A stretch of 64,000 nucleotides of DNA from Candidatus Puniceispirillum sp. (GTDB lineage Bacteria; Pseudomonadota; Alphaproteobacteria; Puniceispirillales; Puniceispirillaceae). Of this stretch, positions 54,765 through 64,000 are shown one piece after another. The position numbers were made by a program, and so were the translations under genes. The notes under the pieces are model-generated. The model was not told the origin of the DNA. It saw only the letters and a list, made by a program, of their open reading frames with translations, and ran no database searches. The stretch covers positions 345,001-409,000 of the forward strand of contig JAOEUK010000001.1 in the NCBI GenBank assembly GCA_028382965.1. Reading direction: 5' to 3'. Position 1 is the stretch's first letter, and each line of letters opens with the position of its first letter.

Positions 54765-56402
54765 TTAATCACTGTTAAAAAGTTGTGAGCGCTTCCAGCT
54801 GTTTTTCATTTTTTGGTGATCTGACTTGAATTGGACGCCACGGCTTTCTTTTCGATCAAAAGCAGCCTGCGTCATCATACATGCAAGTCTAGTCATCTGG
54901 TGGGCTTCGAAAACTTCTTTTCTATCTTTGTTCAATACCCCTATTTTAGACTTTAAGTTTTCTAGTTGGTGTTTTGCAAAATTAAGATCTGTGTCATTTC
55001 TTATGATACCGAGGGATTGCCCAACTAATTGCCGAACTTGTTCAATTAATGGCAAAAGTTTCTTAGGTGGTTTTGAAACATTTAATGGGTTGGCAAGCAT
55101 TATTGCTTTGGCTAGGGCTTCACGCGAAGTTTTGCCTAAAGTGAAGAGACTTTTTGTTTTGCTTGCAAGGTTGCTTGCGGTCGTGCCAGCTGTTAAACCC
55201 ATAACAGTGCACGCTGTTAAACCGTTGCCACTTAGGCGGCCAGCGCCATGAATTCCAGTTGCATTCTCCCCTGCCACAAAAAGGCCTCTTACATTGGTCT
55301 GTGCTTTGCAATCAATGATGAGCCCCGCTAAAGCAGAATGTGCTGCTGGCACAACCTCAATTGGTTCAATTTTTGGATTACAACCTGCTGCAGCTATTTT
55401 GTCCAGAGTAGTGCTACCTTGACTGGATTGGAATTCAGCCCAAGTAGCTTTATTGAAATGACGACAGTCTAACATTACAGGGCCCCGGTTAGCGATTATT
55501 TCACCTTCAACCATTCTGAGTATCTCTGCCCTGCCAACTTGCTCTGCAGGCTCATTAGGAAAGTGTAAGTCAAATAAATCATCACCATTTCGGTTAAAAA
55601 GTTTACCTCCACGACTTAAAAATGGGGCCATACCAGCAATCCTAAGAATTTGTCCATGAACACGGTAAATTAAGGTAAATTCAATAAACTCAAGGTTTCC
55701 TAGTAAAGCTCCACTATCATAGCCGAGCATCAAGCTGCTTCCTATATTAGCGCTGTCTCCGCTAATACTTGGAAACATTCCTGTGGCTCCGCCTGCTGCA
55801 AGTATAACGGCTTTTGTTTCAACTATATATTGTTCAGTTCCGTGAAAGCTCACGCCGTGAACAATTCCGGATTTTATCAGTAAACTCCGTGCTATTGTCT
55901 CATTGATTATTAGCACCCCTCGTTGGCCTGCTTGCTTGATGAGTTTTTCCATTACGGTATTGCCACCGCCAACTGCAGAAACGCCTCTCGGACAGGAATT
56001 ACCGGGCGCATTTAATTGGACATAGCCACCATCATTCGCTTTACTAAATTCAACTCCCATTTTTTCTAACCAATGAACAGCTGATTGCGCATTATTAGTG
56101 ATGTGACGGACGAGCGCACTATCGCCTATGTCAAAACCAATTCGCAGTGTATCTAGAGCATGTTGTTCAGCGCTATCTTCGATTGAGCGGTTTGTTAAAT
56201 CGCCATGCCCAAAAGCTGCTGAAAATATACCAGCTGCTTTTGCGGACGATCCAGATTCTCCAGTAGTGCCTTTGTTGACCAAAAGAACTGAAGCGCCATT
56301 ATCTGCGGCACTGATTGCCGCTGAGAGTGCTGCAAGGCCCCCACCAATCACAACCACATCACAATTGCCTAGCACATTAATTTTGTTTTCTTGTGAGATC
56401 AT
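54765..56402 (-). CDS. FAD flavoprotein of the AprA/FrdA/NadB superfamily
   Basis: The 545-residue protein has a Rossmann FAD motif VVVIGGGLAALSAAISAADNGASVLLVNKG, the FrdA-type loop GSSAKAAGIFS, VILAAGGATGMF, GENATGIHGAGRLSGNGLTACTVMG and a C-terminal ESRGVQFKSDHQ. This is the fumarate reductase/L-aspartate oxidase/AprA group. It lacks a heme or linker and has no AprB partner nearby, so it is not AprA. The substrate is unknown. It is 46 nt downstream of the DMGDH-like gene on the same strand, so likely co-transcribed. Confidence 0.8.
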   Translation of the reverse strand: MISQENKINVLGNCDVVVIGGGLAALSAAISAADNGASVLLVNKGTTGESGSSAKAAGIFSAAFGHGDLTNRSIEDSAEQHALDTLRIGFDIGDSALVRHITNNAQSAVHWLEKMGVEFSKANDGGYVQLNAPGNSCPRGVSAVGGGNTVMEKLIKQAGQRGVLIINETIARSLLIKSGIVHGVSFHGTEQYIVETKAVILAAGGATGMFPSISGDSANIGSSLMLGYDSGALLGNLEFIEFTLIYRVHGQILRIAGMAPFLSRGGKLFNRNGDDLFDLHFPNEPAEQVGRAEILRMVEGEIIANRGPVMLDCRHFNKATWAEFQSSQGSTTLDKIAAAGCNPKIEPIEVVPAAHSALAGLIIDCKAQTNVRGLFVAGENATGIHGAGRLSGNGLTACTVMGLTAGTTASNLASKTKSLFTLGKTSREALAKAIMLANPLNVSKPPKKLLPLIEQVRQLVGQSLGIIRNDTDLNFAKHQLENLKSKIGVLNKDRKEVFEAHQMTRLACMMTQAAFDRKESRGVQFKSDHQKMKNSWKRSQLFNSD

Positions 56403-56448
56403 CGCCGTTCGGTTCCGGTTTGTAAAACTTATTGTACGAATGCCATCT

Positions 56449-58872
56449 CTAAGTTTGAGGTTTTGAAAAAGGTTTTAATCTAAGAGTTGCTGGGATTCTT
56501 TTACCTTCAACCATGACAGCGTGTTCTCCTCTCTCAATTGTGGCCTTGTCGTTGGAGTTGATCAAGCAAATACCAATAGAGGTATTTTGGGCGAAAGAAA
56601 AAGCACCGCTGGTTATATACCCAACCACCTTTCCATTTTTCAGCAAGGGCTCATTGTGGTGCAGTAAAGGTTCTGCATCATGCAATTTAACATGGCAAAG
56701 GAAGGGACCCTTGCCGGCTAATTTTCGTTTGAGATATGCATCGCGCCCTATAAACGAGATGTGCTTATTTGTTTTGCAGATAAAATCTAGTCCAACCTGG
56801 TGTGGAGATTCAGTGTAAGACATGTCGTGTCCCCAATGCAGGAAGCCGTTTTCTATTCTGAGTGCGTTCAAGGCTTCCCCCCCAACAAAACCGGCATTAA
56901 AGTACCTGCCTGCGGATAAAAGAGTCTCCAAAACGTGTTCTGCAAAATCAGGAGTAATGAAAATTTCCCACCCTATCTCACCAGTGTAGGAAAGCCTTTG
57001 AGCAAAGACAGGCGCATGTCCAATGTAAAAATGTTGAATAGTGTTGAATGGAAAGGCATCATTAGACACGTCTATATTACTCACTGTAGCAATCAGGTCT
57101 CGGGCTTTTGGCCCAGCTATGGAAAGAACTGCGTAAGCTGTTGATACATTTCGTAAGCATACATCTTCCCCACTTGCAACCTGGCTCTGCAGATAACTCT
57201 GATTGCGTTGAGTTTGGGAGATTGAGGACATGATCATAAAACTCTCTTCACAGTGTCTGGCCACTGTTATATCCCCCTCAATGCCCCCCCGGTTGTTTAG
57301 CATTAGTGTGTAATTAACCTGGTTCACATTAAGTGCCATGTTATTAGTGCACACTCTTTGCAGAAATGATTCTGCGTCAGAGCCATCTATCATTAGCTTT
57401 CCCAGCATCGAGTAGTCTATTATTGCAACATTTTCTCGAACGATTTTTTGCTCAGCTTGAGCATGATGAAACCAACTGGGCCGTTGGAAAGAATAATCAT
57501 AAATCTTTTTGGTGCCCTCAGGTGCAAACCAACCAGGCCTTTCCCAACCTTGTGTCTCGGTAAAGACTGCACCTTTAACTTTCATCAAATGGAAGAATGG
57601 CGTGCGGCGAAGGTTGCGAGCCGACTCGCGCTGACGGCCTGGCCAATGCATCGCATAGGTTAGAACCAAAGTTTCGGCGCAACGTTCGCGCAGGTATGGA
57701 TCCTGAGCTTGCCAGCCCTCAATTCGTGCTGGATCCATTTCAGATAAGTCCATTTGTGGATGGCCGGCCATAATCCACTCAGCCAAGGCCTTGCCAGCGC
57801 CAGGACCAGATTGAATGCCCGTAGAATTAACGCCAGCAAGAATGAAGTAGCCTTTAAGGCTGGGTGCCTCGCCAAGAGTAAATTTCCCATCAAAAGAATA
57901 GCTTTCAGGACCATTAAAGAATGTTCGAATACCTACTTCTTGCAGTATGGGGACTCTATTCATAGCCATCTCAAGTACTTCAAAAACATCCTCTTCAATA
58001 AAAGGTAGACTATCAAATTCAAAGTTCTCAGGAATGCCATCATGAGCCCATGCTTTGGCATGTAAATGCGCAAACCCAAAGAGTAATTTGCCAGCATCTT
58101 CCTTCCAGTAGGTACCATCGCAATAGGAACGTAATACTGGTAAATTTTTGGGCAGGCTTTTGATAGGCTCCGTAACAAGGTAGTAGTGTTCACAAGCATG
58201 GAGAGGGACACCCACATTATTTTGTTGACCTATTTCTCGTGCCCACATACCTCCACAATTCACAACAATATTAGTTTTGATGTTTCCTTCATTGGTACGA
58301 ATACCAGTGACTTTACCGTTCTCGGTTAACACGTCTTCAACCTTGGTATTTTCATAGATTGCTGTTCCATTCATCCTAGCTCCTTTGGCTAGAGCTTGGG
58401 TCAGATCAATTGGGTTGGCGGAGCCATCTGAAGGCATGTAAATACCACCTAGAATTCCATTGGTGTTTATTAATGGCCAGCGTTCTGCTATTTCGTCTGT
58501 CTCGATGTAGTGCGCTTTAATGTCAAAGAGAGAGGCAAAATCAGCTTTACGCTTTAACTCTGCCAAGCGATCGCAACCCAAGGCTATTGAGATCGAGCCT
58601 GGCTGACGCAAGCCAGGATTTTGGCCTGTTTCAGACTCAATTTCTTGTAAAAGCTCGATACCGTAACTAGCAAAAACTGTGGTGCTGTGGCTTCCTTGCA
58701 ATTGTCCAACAAGCCCTGCTGCATGCCAGGTGGTGCCACTAGTAAGCGTCTTGCGTTCTAACAAAACGACATCTTTCCAACCACTTTTGGCAAGATGGTA
58801 TGCTACTGAACACCCATGAATGCCGCCGCCAATGATGACAGCTTGCGCATGGGTAGGCAAAGGTTTTGTCAT
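56449..58872 (-). CDS. DMGDH/sarcosine dehydrogenase-like FAD-GcvT fusion
   Basis: An 807-residue protein. Residues 1-390: D-amino-acid-oxidase-type FAD domain, GGGIHGCSVAYHLAKSG, and SGTTWHAAGL, where the His is the covalent FAD site in this family. The C-terminal half (from about 440) is a GcvT-type folate domain (PSWFHHAQAEQKIVRENVAIIDYSMLGKLMIDGSDAESFLQRVCTNN). Such enzymes oxidatively demethylate N-methyl compounds and load formaldehyde on THF as methylene-THF; electrons normally go to ETF, encoded at 2296-4113. Dimethylglycine or sarcosine is likely. Confidence 0.85.
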   Translation of the reverse strand: MTKPLPTHAQAVIIGGGIHGCSVAYHLAKSGWKDVVLLERKTLTSGTTWHAAGLVGQLQGSHSTTVFASYGIELLQEIESETGQNPGLRQPGSISIALGCDRLAELKRKADFASLFDIKAHYIETDEIAERWPLINTNGILGGIYMPSDGSANPIDLTQALAKGARMNGTAIYENTKVEDVLTENGKVTGIRTNEGNIKTNIVVNCGGMWAREIGQQNNVGVPLHACEHYYLVTEPIKSLPKNLPVLRSYCDGTYWKEDAGKLLFGFAHLHAKAWAHDGIPENFEFDSLPFIEEDVFEVLEMAMNRVPILQEVGIRTFFNGPESYSFDGKFTLGEAPSLKGYFILAGVNSTGIQSGPGAGKALAEWIMAGHPQMDLSEMDPARIEGWQAQDPYLRERCAETLVLTYAMHWPGRQRESARNLRRTPFFHLMKVKGAVFTETQGWERPGWFAPEGTKKIYDYSFQRPSWFHHAQAEQKIVRENVAIIDYSMLGKLMIDGSDAESFLQRVCTNNMALNVNQVNYTLMLNNRGGIEGDITVARHCEESFMIMSSISQTQRNQSYLQSQVASGEDVCLRNVSTAYAVLSIAGPKARDLIATVSNIDVSNDAFPFNTIQHFYIGHAPVFAQRLSYTGEIGWEIFITPDFAEHVLETLLSAGRYFNAGFVGGEALNALRIENGFLHWGHDMSYTESPHQVGLDFICKTNKHISFIGRDAYLKRKLAGKGPFLCHVKLHDAEPLLHHNEPLLKNGKVVGYITSGAFSFAQNTSIGICLINSNDKATIERGEHAVMVEGKRIPATLRLKPFSKPQT

Positions 58873-59342
58873 GAAAAAGTCCCAATGTATTGATTGTCTA
58901 ATATAAGAAATTTGTTAGCGTTCAAGAGAGTGTAAAACATTTTTATCCTAACCCAGTTTCTTCTAAAATTAGCACCCCATTCTTTCAGAAAGAATAATTG
59001 TGTTTGCTGGTTAGTTATTTAATGAAAATCTTTTCCCAAGAAAACTTGTATGTACTCGGATTATTTATGATAAATTAAAAATAAGAGATTGCTGGGTGCC
59101 AACATTAAAGAAATGTCCGAATTTCCTTTTCATGCTGCATTCGAAAAAAATATATAAGATGAGTTTTGATGCAGGTTGATTACGTTATAGAGGGATTTTT
59201 ATGCGGGCCTAAACCGGTAACAAAAGGCGTCGTGCAAAACATTCATTTCATCTAGGTGTTGCTATGGTAATGAGTGATTGCCCTGAAAAAATACGCCTAT
59301 CATGATTAATAAAATAATTAAAATTTTACGAAAGACCATGTC
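58873..59342. other. Long intergenic region with a perfect dyad
   Basis: Nothing coding is supported. A perfect inverted repeat ATTCTTTC-A-GAAAGAAT lies at 58979-58995, 107 nt upstream of the DMGDH-like gene start; it may be an operator for that gene. Confidence 0.45.
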
Positions 59343-59693
59343 ATGAAATCACATATTAAGAGATTGCATACCAGTAGCCGAATGAGCAAAATTGTTATCC
59401 ATAATGACACAGTTTATCTGTGTGGTCAGGTTGGCAATCGGGGAGAGTCTATTGAGAAGCAGTGTATTGAGGCTCTTTCAAGAGTGGAAGCATTATTGAT
59501 TGAGGCTGGCACGTCGAAGGATCAAATACTACAAACGATTGTATGGCTGAAAAACATGGGTGACTTTGATGTGATGAATAAGGTTTGGGAAACATGGGTT
59601 CCTGAAGGCTGCGCTCCTGCCCGTGCTTGCGGTCGCTCAGAGTTGGCATCAGAAGAATTGCTTGTGGAGTTTACTGTCACCGCTGCAAAGTAG
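59343..59693 (+). CDS. RidA/YjgF-family protein
   Basis: A 116-residue RidA-family protein: HNDTVYLCGQVG, LIEAGTSKDQILQTIVWLKNMGDFDVMNKVWETWVP and CAPARACGRSEL, in which the Arg is the substrate-contact Arg of enamine/imine deaminases. It is followed 66 nt later by a ureohydrolase gene, so the pair may handle an amine-bearing compound. Confidence 0.8.
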   Translation: MKSHIKRLHTSSRMSKIVIHNDTVYLCGQVGNRGESIEKQCIEALSRVEALLIEAGTSKDQILQTIVWLKNMGDFDVMNKVWETWVPEGCAPARACGRSELASEELLVEFTVTAAK

Positions 59694-59759
59694 AACTGCG
59701 TTTTTAAATTCTTTTGTTATTGGCTATAGATGTTTTGAGTGAAACAGAAGGAGTGTAGG

Positions 59760-60743
59760 ATGGCTGAGCATCATGACACAAGCATGATGGATAATCTCTA
59801 TTGGTGGGGGATCCCGACGCTGTTCAGGTGCTCTCAAGATGATTTAATAACGGCTGATATTGCGCTTGTTGGGGTTCCTCATTCAACAGGTAATGGAACC
59901 ACAGAAAGAGATCAGCACCTAGGTCCTCGTGCTGTCAGGAATGTCTCTGCATTACAGCGTCGGTCGCATGCTGGTTTTGAAATTGATCCCTGGAGTCTGG
60001 CAAAGGTTGTGGACGCGGGAGATGTGCCTTTTCCAAGAGCTAATGATAATGAACATTGTATTCAGCAGATCACTGATTTTTATAAAAACATTGAATCTTC
60101 TAATACGCGCCCGGTATCAATTGGTGGTGATCACTCAATTACTGGTGGGATTGTTCAGGGGCTAGCAAACGGAACACTGACAAAAGGGGAAAAAGTTTGT
60201 TTTCTGCACCTTGATGCTCACACAGATGTTTTTACTACTGTTGATCATTTCCTTGGCGCGAAGAAGTCTGCAGCCCATTGGGGGGCTTATCTGCCTGATC
60301 AGGGCATGGTTGATCCGAAGCACTCAATGCAAATTGGCTTACGAGGGCATCCTCGAACGCTTGACTGGTTACAGCCATCATATGATTACGGCTATAACAT
60401 AGTTACTATGAAGGAATATCGACAGCGTGGAGCTGCTGAAATTGTCGAACAAATTAAGACTGTTTTAGGAAGTCGCCCTATATATATTACTTTTGACTTA
60501 GATTGCCTTGACCCTTCTGTAGCTCCAGCTGTTTCTAACCTTGAACCAGGCGTAAATGGGTTTTCTATGGATGAGGCCGTGGAGCTAATGCACGCTGTTC
60601 GCGGAATGAATATTATTGGTGGTGATGTCGTTTGCCTGATGCCAACAAAGGATAGCCCAAATCAGATTACTTCTATGGTTGCAACGGCAGTAATGTTTGA
60701 GATGATTTCGATGATTGCTGAGATAATACCACAGCCAAGTTAA
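59760..60743 (+). CDS. Agmatinase/guanidinobutyrase-type ureohydrolase
   Basis: The protein has about 327 residues from ATG 59760 (AAGGAG upstream; the frame extends to 59739). It carries the binuclear Mn site of the ureohydrolase family: GGDHSIT, HLDAHTDVF and ITFDLDCLDPSVAP, plus GVPHSTGNGTTERDQHLGPRAVR near the start. It would release urea from a guanidino compound. Agmatine, guanidinobutyrate and guanidine itself are candidates; the sequence alone does not decide. Confidence 0.82.
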   Translation: MAEHHDTSMMDNLYWWGIPTLFRCSQDDLITADIALVGVPHSTGNGTTERDQHLGPRAVRNVSALQRRSHAGFEIDPWSLAKVVDAGDVPFPRANDNEHCIQQITDFYKNIESSNTRPVSIGGDHSITGGIVQGLANGTLTKGEKVCFLHLDAHTDVFTTVDHFLGAKKSAAHWGAYLPDQGMVDPKHSMQIGLRGHPRTLDWLQPSYDYGYNIVTMKEYRQRGAAEIVEQIKTVLGSRPIYITFDLDCLDPSVAPAVSNLEPGVNGFSMDEAVELMHAVRGMNIIGGDVVCLMPTKDSPNQITSMVATAVMFEMISMIAEIIPQPS

Positions 60744-60911
60744 GTGGATAATTTTCTGAGAAGAATTAAAGTGTGCAAAACTTATCTTAACATAGTACAG
60801 ATAAAAAACTGCTAGCAGGCAATTGATTGACCTAAAGTGTGACTTCTTTAGCCTTTAAATGGTGGGTAAAATTGTGACATCTTTTTGCTTTTTAAGATTA
60901 AGGGATTCGCA

Positions 60912-61754
60912 CTGGAACCATACATTTTATTTTTAGTTCTTTTTGCAGCAGCACTTCATGCTGGTTGGAATTTGATTTTAAAGACGGCTCCTGACAAAGC
61001 GGTCGCTATTATGATCATATTGTTTGCAAGTCTTCCACTAGCTATCATGGGTCTTGTTATTGGGGGAGTGCCGACTGTTGCAGCTGCGCCTGTGATTGTG
61101 ATAAGTGCCTTGCTTCAAACAGGCTATAATATATCACTTTTCAAGGCATATAATGTTGGACAGTTGAGCAGCGTATATCCGGTTGCTCGGGGCTCTGCGC
61201 CGCTATTCATCTTTATCATTAGCTATAGCTTTTTTGAACTTAAAATTTCAGAGGTCATGCTATTTGGAATTGCAGTTATCTGTTTTGGACTAATTACTTA
61301 TGGTCTTGTGCAACTGTGGCGGAACAGATCTAGTAAGAGGCAGTTTCTGCTCGCGCTTTTAAATGGATTCTTTATTGCGCTATATTCACTTACTGATGCC
61401 TACGGAACCAAGCTAACGGGTAGCGCGCTATCCTTTTTATGCGCAATGGCATTACTTAGCAGGTTGTTTTTGTTTTTGTATCTTTTTATTTTTGAGAAAG
61501 ATTTTTTGCCAAGATTAAAATCAGGGTTTGAATTACGTTTTATTTTTGGCGGGATAACATCTTTTATCTGTTACTTGATTATTCTCCAGGCGTATCAGCA
61601 TTTGCCCGTAGCTCTAGTGTCTTCGCTGCGCGAGACGTCTATTTTATTTGCTGTTGTGTTAGGCATTATAGTACTTAAAGAAAAACTCACATGGGAAAAA
61701 ATTTATTTAGTTATAATACTTTTTCTTGGTATCGCAGTGCTGTCCACCGCTTAA
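60912..61754 (+). CDS. DMT/EamA-family permease
   Basis: The protein has about 280 residues and ten hydrophobic segments, with two EamA repeats (ILFLVLFAAALHAGWNLILKTAP at the N-terminus, FGGITSFICYLIILQAYQHLPVALVSSLRETSILFAVVLGIIVLKEKLTWEKI at the C-terminus). The open frame reaches a TTG at 60885 without an RBS. A CTG at 60912 (giving MEPYILFLV) has AAGGGA six bases upstream and may be the true start. It probably exports a metabolite. It is downstream of the ureohydrolase gene and convergent with the binding-protein gene. Confidence 0.75.
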   Translation: MEPYILFLVLFAAALHAGWNLILKTAPDKAVAIMIILFASLPLAIMGLVIGGVPTVAAAPVIVISALLQTGYNISLFKAYNVGQLSSVYPVARGSAPLFIFIISYSFFELKISEVMLFGIAVICFGLITYGLVQLWRNRSSKRQFLLALLNGFFIALYSLTDAYGTKLTGSALSFLCAMALLSRLFLFLYLFIFEKDFLPRLKSGFELRFIFGGITSFICYLIILQAYQHLPVALVSSLRETSILFAVVLGIIVLKEKLTWEKIYLVIILFLGIAVLSTA

Positions 61755-61772
61755 AATCATAAGAAGAAAAGA

Positions 61773-61797
61773 GCGCCCAAAATTGGGCGCACTTCTT
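61773..61797. terminator. Bidirectional terminator
   Basis: GCGCCCAA-AA-TTGGGCGC at 61773-61790, followed by CTTCTTAATTTTT on the plus strand, between convergent genes. The flanking AAGAAG/CTTCTT extend the stem. Confidence 0.8.
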
Positions 61798-61813
61798 AAT
61801 TTTTGAACGGGAT

Positions 61814-62842
61814 CTATTTTTTAGGTTCTGTTTTTCCATCGTAGCGTTTTTTCCACTCAGCAACGATACGACCCTTGTTTTCTGCTGCCCAAGCAAATTT
61901 ATTATCGATAAGCTTATCATTAACTTCTTTGAAGAAATCAGGAAGCACAGGGTCAGGAGTAATTTTTGATGTATCCGCGATAATCGACTGACGCTCGCCA
62001 AAAAGTTTCATTCCTTTGCCCAGTGTCCAATCTATTAAACGCTTGGAGTCTTCAAGGTTTTTTGTTCCCTTCATGATAGCCACAACTTGCATCTCCCAGC
62101 CAATACCTTCTTCAGGGATTATCATTTCCATTGGCGCCCCAGCTTTGATAATTTTTATGGCGCGTCCAGGCCACGAAATGCCTATTGGAAACTCTCCAGA
62201 GCCAGATTGCTTACAAGGTTTCGAGCCTGAGTGGGTGTAAACTCCTACATTTTTGTGTAACTCATCCATGTATTTCCAGGCTGCATCCTCTCCCATGAGT
62301 TGAATCCAGCTTGAAACATCAAGGAAACCAGTTCCTGATGAGTTTGGATTTGGCATGGAAATGTAACCTTTATAAATTGGGTTTGTTAAATCTGCCCAAC
62401 TTTTCGGTTTAGGTAGGCCAAGTTTTTTTGCTTCAATGGTGTTCCAGCATATGCAGCCAGCCCATCCATAGTTGCCTACCCAATTAACGGTACCTTCTTT
62501 ATCAACATACCGCTGGTCAATTTTATCCATCCCCTTTGGAGTGTATGGATGGAACATGCCTTGCGTTTCCATATTGAGGGCCACGGTAGCTGCCATCTCA
62601 AAAAGTACGTCAGCTCGTGGGTTGTTTTTCTCGGCCATCATCTTGGCCGCCATCGTGCCAGTGGACTCACGAACCACGTTGACCTTGATGTCTGGATTAT
62701 CCTTTTGAAAGTTGTCCATATAATACTTGAGATTGTCAGCATCTGTGCTTGAATAAACTAAAAGTTCACCAGCACTTACAGACCCGAAACCAAGCAAACT
62801 CAGCGCGACAACAGCCGCAATACTTTTAATATCTAATCGCAT
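61814..62842 (-). CDS. ABC substrate-binding protein, iron/aminoethylphosphonate type
   Basis: A 342-residue protein with a signal peptide (MRLDIKSIAAVVALSLLGFGSVSAG, cleavage about 24). It has the type of domain seen in Fe3+ (FbpA), putrescine and 2-aminoethylphosphonate binding proteins: LLVYSSTDADNLKYYMDNFQKDNPDIKVNVV, MPNPNSSGTGFLDVSSWIQLMGEDAAWKYMDELHKNVGVYTHSGSKPC and WPGRAIKIIKAGAPMEMIIPEEGIGWEMQ. Its ATPase partner is divergent at 62966. Phosphonate is favoured because phnA is also present; Fe3+ is the main alternative. Confidence 0.8.
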   Translation of the reverse strand: MRLDIKSIAAVVALSLLGFGSVSAGELLVYSSTDADNLKYYMDNFQKDNPDIKVNVVRESTGTMAAKMMAEKNNPRADVLFEMAATVALNMETQGMFHPYTPKGMDKIDQRYVDKEGTVNWVGNYGWAGCICWNTIEAKKLGLPKPKSWADLTNPIYKGYISMPNPNSSGTGFLDVSSWIQLMGEDAAWKYMDELHKNVGVYTHSGSKPCKQSGSGEFPIGISWPGRAIKIIKAGAPMEMIIPEEGIGWEMQVVAIMKGTKNLEDSKRLIDWTLGKGMKLFGERQSIIADTSKITPDPVLPDFFKEVNDKLIDNKFAWAAENKGRIVAEWKKRYDGKTEPKK

Positions 62843-62965
62843 CTATTCACTCCCTACTTTTTAGCTTTATAACGCTATCACAATAAACGAATTTCCTTTA
62901 CAGTTTTGTCAAGAAAAAAGAAAAGCTGTTTTAACTATCGAACATTACTTTTGGTTTTTAAAAAA

Positions 62966-64000
62966 ATGGATATCCAATCACAATACTTAATTATTGAAAA
63001 TCTCAATAAAAATTTTGGGTCTTTTCAGGCTTTGGCAAATATTTCCATTGAGATTAATGAAGGAGAGTTTGTTTGTTTTCTTGGGCCCTCTGGATGTGGT
63101 AAAACAACATTGCTACGCTGTATTGCTGGCCTTGAGGTGCAGACTAGTGGCAGCATCATACAGAACAGAGAATTGATATCAGACCTTCCAACTTCACAGC
63201 GTGATTTTGGCATCGTTTTTCAGTCATACGCTCTGTTTCCTAATCTCTCTTGTTTTGAAAATATTGCATATGGACTGCAAAGCCTTCGCTGGGCAAGAAA
63301 AGATATAAATCAGCGAGTAGAGGAGTTGCTGTCGCTTATTGGTTTGTCAGAACATACTGCAAAATATCCAAGCCAATTGTCTGGAGGAGAACAGCAACGA
63401 ATTGCGTTAGCCCGCGCAATAGCCACGTCGCCTAACCTATTATTATTGGATGAACCACTTTCTGCCTTAGACGCAAAAGTTCGTGTCCATCTTCGTCAGG
63501 AGTTGAAAAATTTTCATCGCCGATTAGGTTTGACCACGATCATGGTAACACATGACCAAGAGGAGGCGCTAAGTATCGCGGATCGCATATTTGTAATGGA
63601 TGGCGGTAGGGTTATGCAATCAGGGACGCCTGAGGAAATTTATTTGAATCCTAAAAATCCATTTGTTGCCAATTTTATTGGAATGACCAACTTTATAGAC
63701 GGCAAAGTTTCTAGCTCAGACAGTATAAAGATAAGTGAAAAACACATAACAATAGATGGTCATGGCTTTCAAAAAGGAGAAAAGGTTCGGCTGGCTGCTC
63801 GACCAGAGGGCATCCAATTTACAACAAAAAAAAATAAGAAGACCTTCCAAGGAAAGGTTAAGGATATTGAGTTTCTTGGTTCATTTTTGAGAATTTATTT
63901 GGAAACACCAATCATCCCAAACCGGCTAATGATAGCGGACAAACCAATGTTTGGTAATGCTGATACATCTTTTGAGATTGGTGACTCTGTGAATTTTACA
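62966..64000 (+). CDS. ABC transporter ATPase (FbpC/PotA/PhnT type), cut by window end
   Basis: 345 codons from ATG 62966 run to the end of the window without a stop. Walker A LGPSGCGKTTLLR, signature LSGGEQQRIALARAI, Walker B LLLDEPLSALDAKVR, H-loop VTHDQEEAL and the TOBE-domain start (RLAARPEGIQF) are all present, typical of FbpC/PotA/2-aminoethylphosphonate importers. It diverges from the binding protein at 61814-62842, and the permease is probably just beyond the window. Confidence 0.9.
   Translation, partial: MDIQSQYLIIENLNKNFGSFQALANISIEINEGEFVCFLGPSGCGKTTLLRCIAGLEVQTSGSIIQNRELISDLPTSQRDFGIVFQSYALFPNLSCFENIAYGLQSLRWARKDINQRVEELLSLIGLSEHTAKYPSQLSGGEQQRIALARAIATSPNLLLLDEPLSALDAKVRVHLRQELKNFHRRLGLTTIMVTHDQEEALSIADRIFVMDGGRVMQSGTPEEIYLNPKNPFVANFIGMTNFIDGKVSSSDSIKISEKHITIDGHGFQKGEKVRLAARPEGIQFTTKKNKKTFQGKVKDIEFLGSFLRIYLETPIIPNRLMIADKPMFGNADTSFEIGDSVNFT

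Noticed and set aside
54765-56402. Second aprA
   Set aside because: No AprB next to it, shorter than AprA and more like the FrdA/NadB branch.
1-64000. tRNA, rRNA or CRISPR arrays
   Set aside because: No cloverleaf-like segments, rRNA stretches or regularly spaced direct repeats were seen by eye; a tRNA scan would be needed to be sure.

Overview
This window looks like chromosome from an AT-rich marine alphaproteobacterium, possibly SAR116-like. That is an inference from gene content and gene style: an aprM-aprB-aprA-sat cluster with a LysR gene, SoeABC, sulfonate-type ABC transport, a DMGDH/GcvT fusion and phosphonate genes. No rRNA, tRNA or CRISPR array was seen.

Layout. 1-194: broken 5' end of a thiolase on the minus strand. 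511-4113: MaoC-like hydratase, cytoplasmic sulfite-oxidase-fold molybdoenzyme, etfB and etfA. 4557-8307: MFS transporter, TPR protein and a His/Met-rich small membrane protein. A shared 20-bp element lies upstream of both the MaoC gene and the TPR gene. 8625-14234: small lipoprotein, divergent PEP carboxylase, phosphonoacetate hydrolase and a Fpg/Nei glycosylase. 14603-18978: a run of small accessory genes (DUF2130, thiol dioxygenase-like cupin, NTF2-like, beta-trefoil-like, GAF, one interrupted gene). 19301-22890: GldA/GldFG-like ABC exporter.

22958-33908 is the most interesting part. A sulfonate-type ABC transporter with two permeases and two ATPases diverges from a gene set resembling methanesulfonate monooxygenase (Msm). 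The Rieske motif has the C-x-H-x26-C-x-x-H spacing known for MsmA, but the oxygenase appears to be split between two paralogous alpha-type subunits. One keeps the Rieske cluster, has a broken mononuclear iron site and is fused to a ferredoxin reductase. The other keeps the iron site but has lost the Rieske ligands. MsmB-like and MsmC-like genes and an unrecognised 274-residue protein lie between them.

34026-53785 holds the genes expected to process the products. Formaldehyde-level C1 would be handled by a PanB-like protein, Fhs, FolD and an altered FolD paralogue. Sulfite would be handled by two TauE/SafE permeases, AprMBA with Sat, and SoeABC. Together with the 1026-2288 molybdoenzyme this makes up to three separate sulfite-oxidising options in one window.

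53966-64000: small proteins, an AprA/FrdA-type flavoprotein, a DMGDH-like FAD/GcvT fusion, RidA, a ureohydrolase, a DMT permease, and the binding protein and ATPase of an iron/aminoethylphosphonate-type ABC transporter, cut by the window end. The whole reads as a locus for scavenging small marine organosulfur, methylated-amine and phosphonate compounds.
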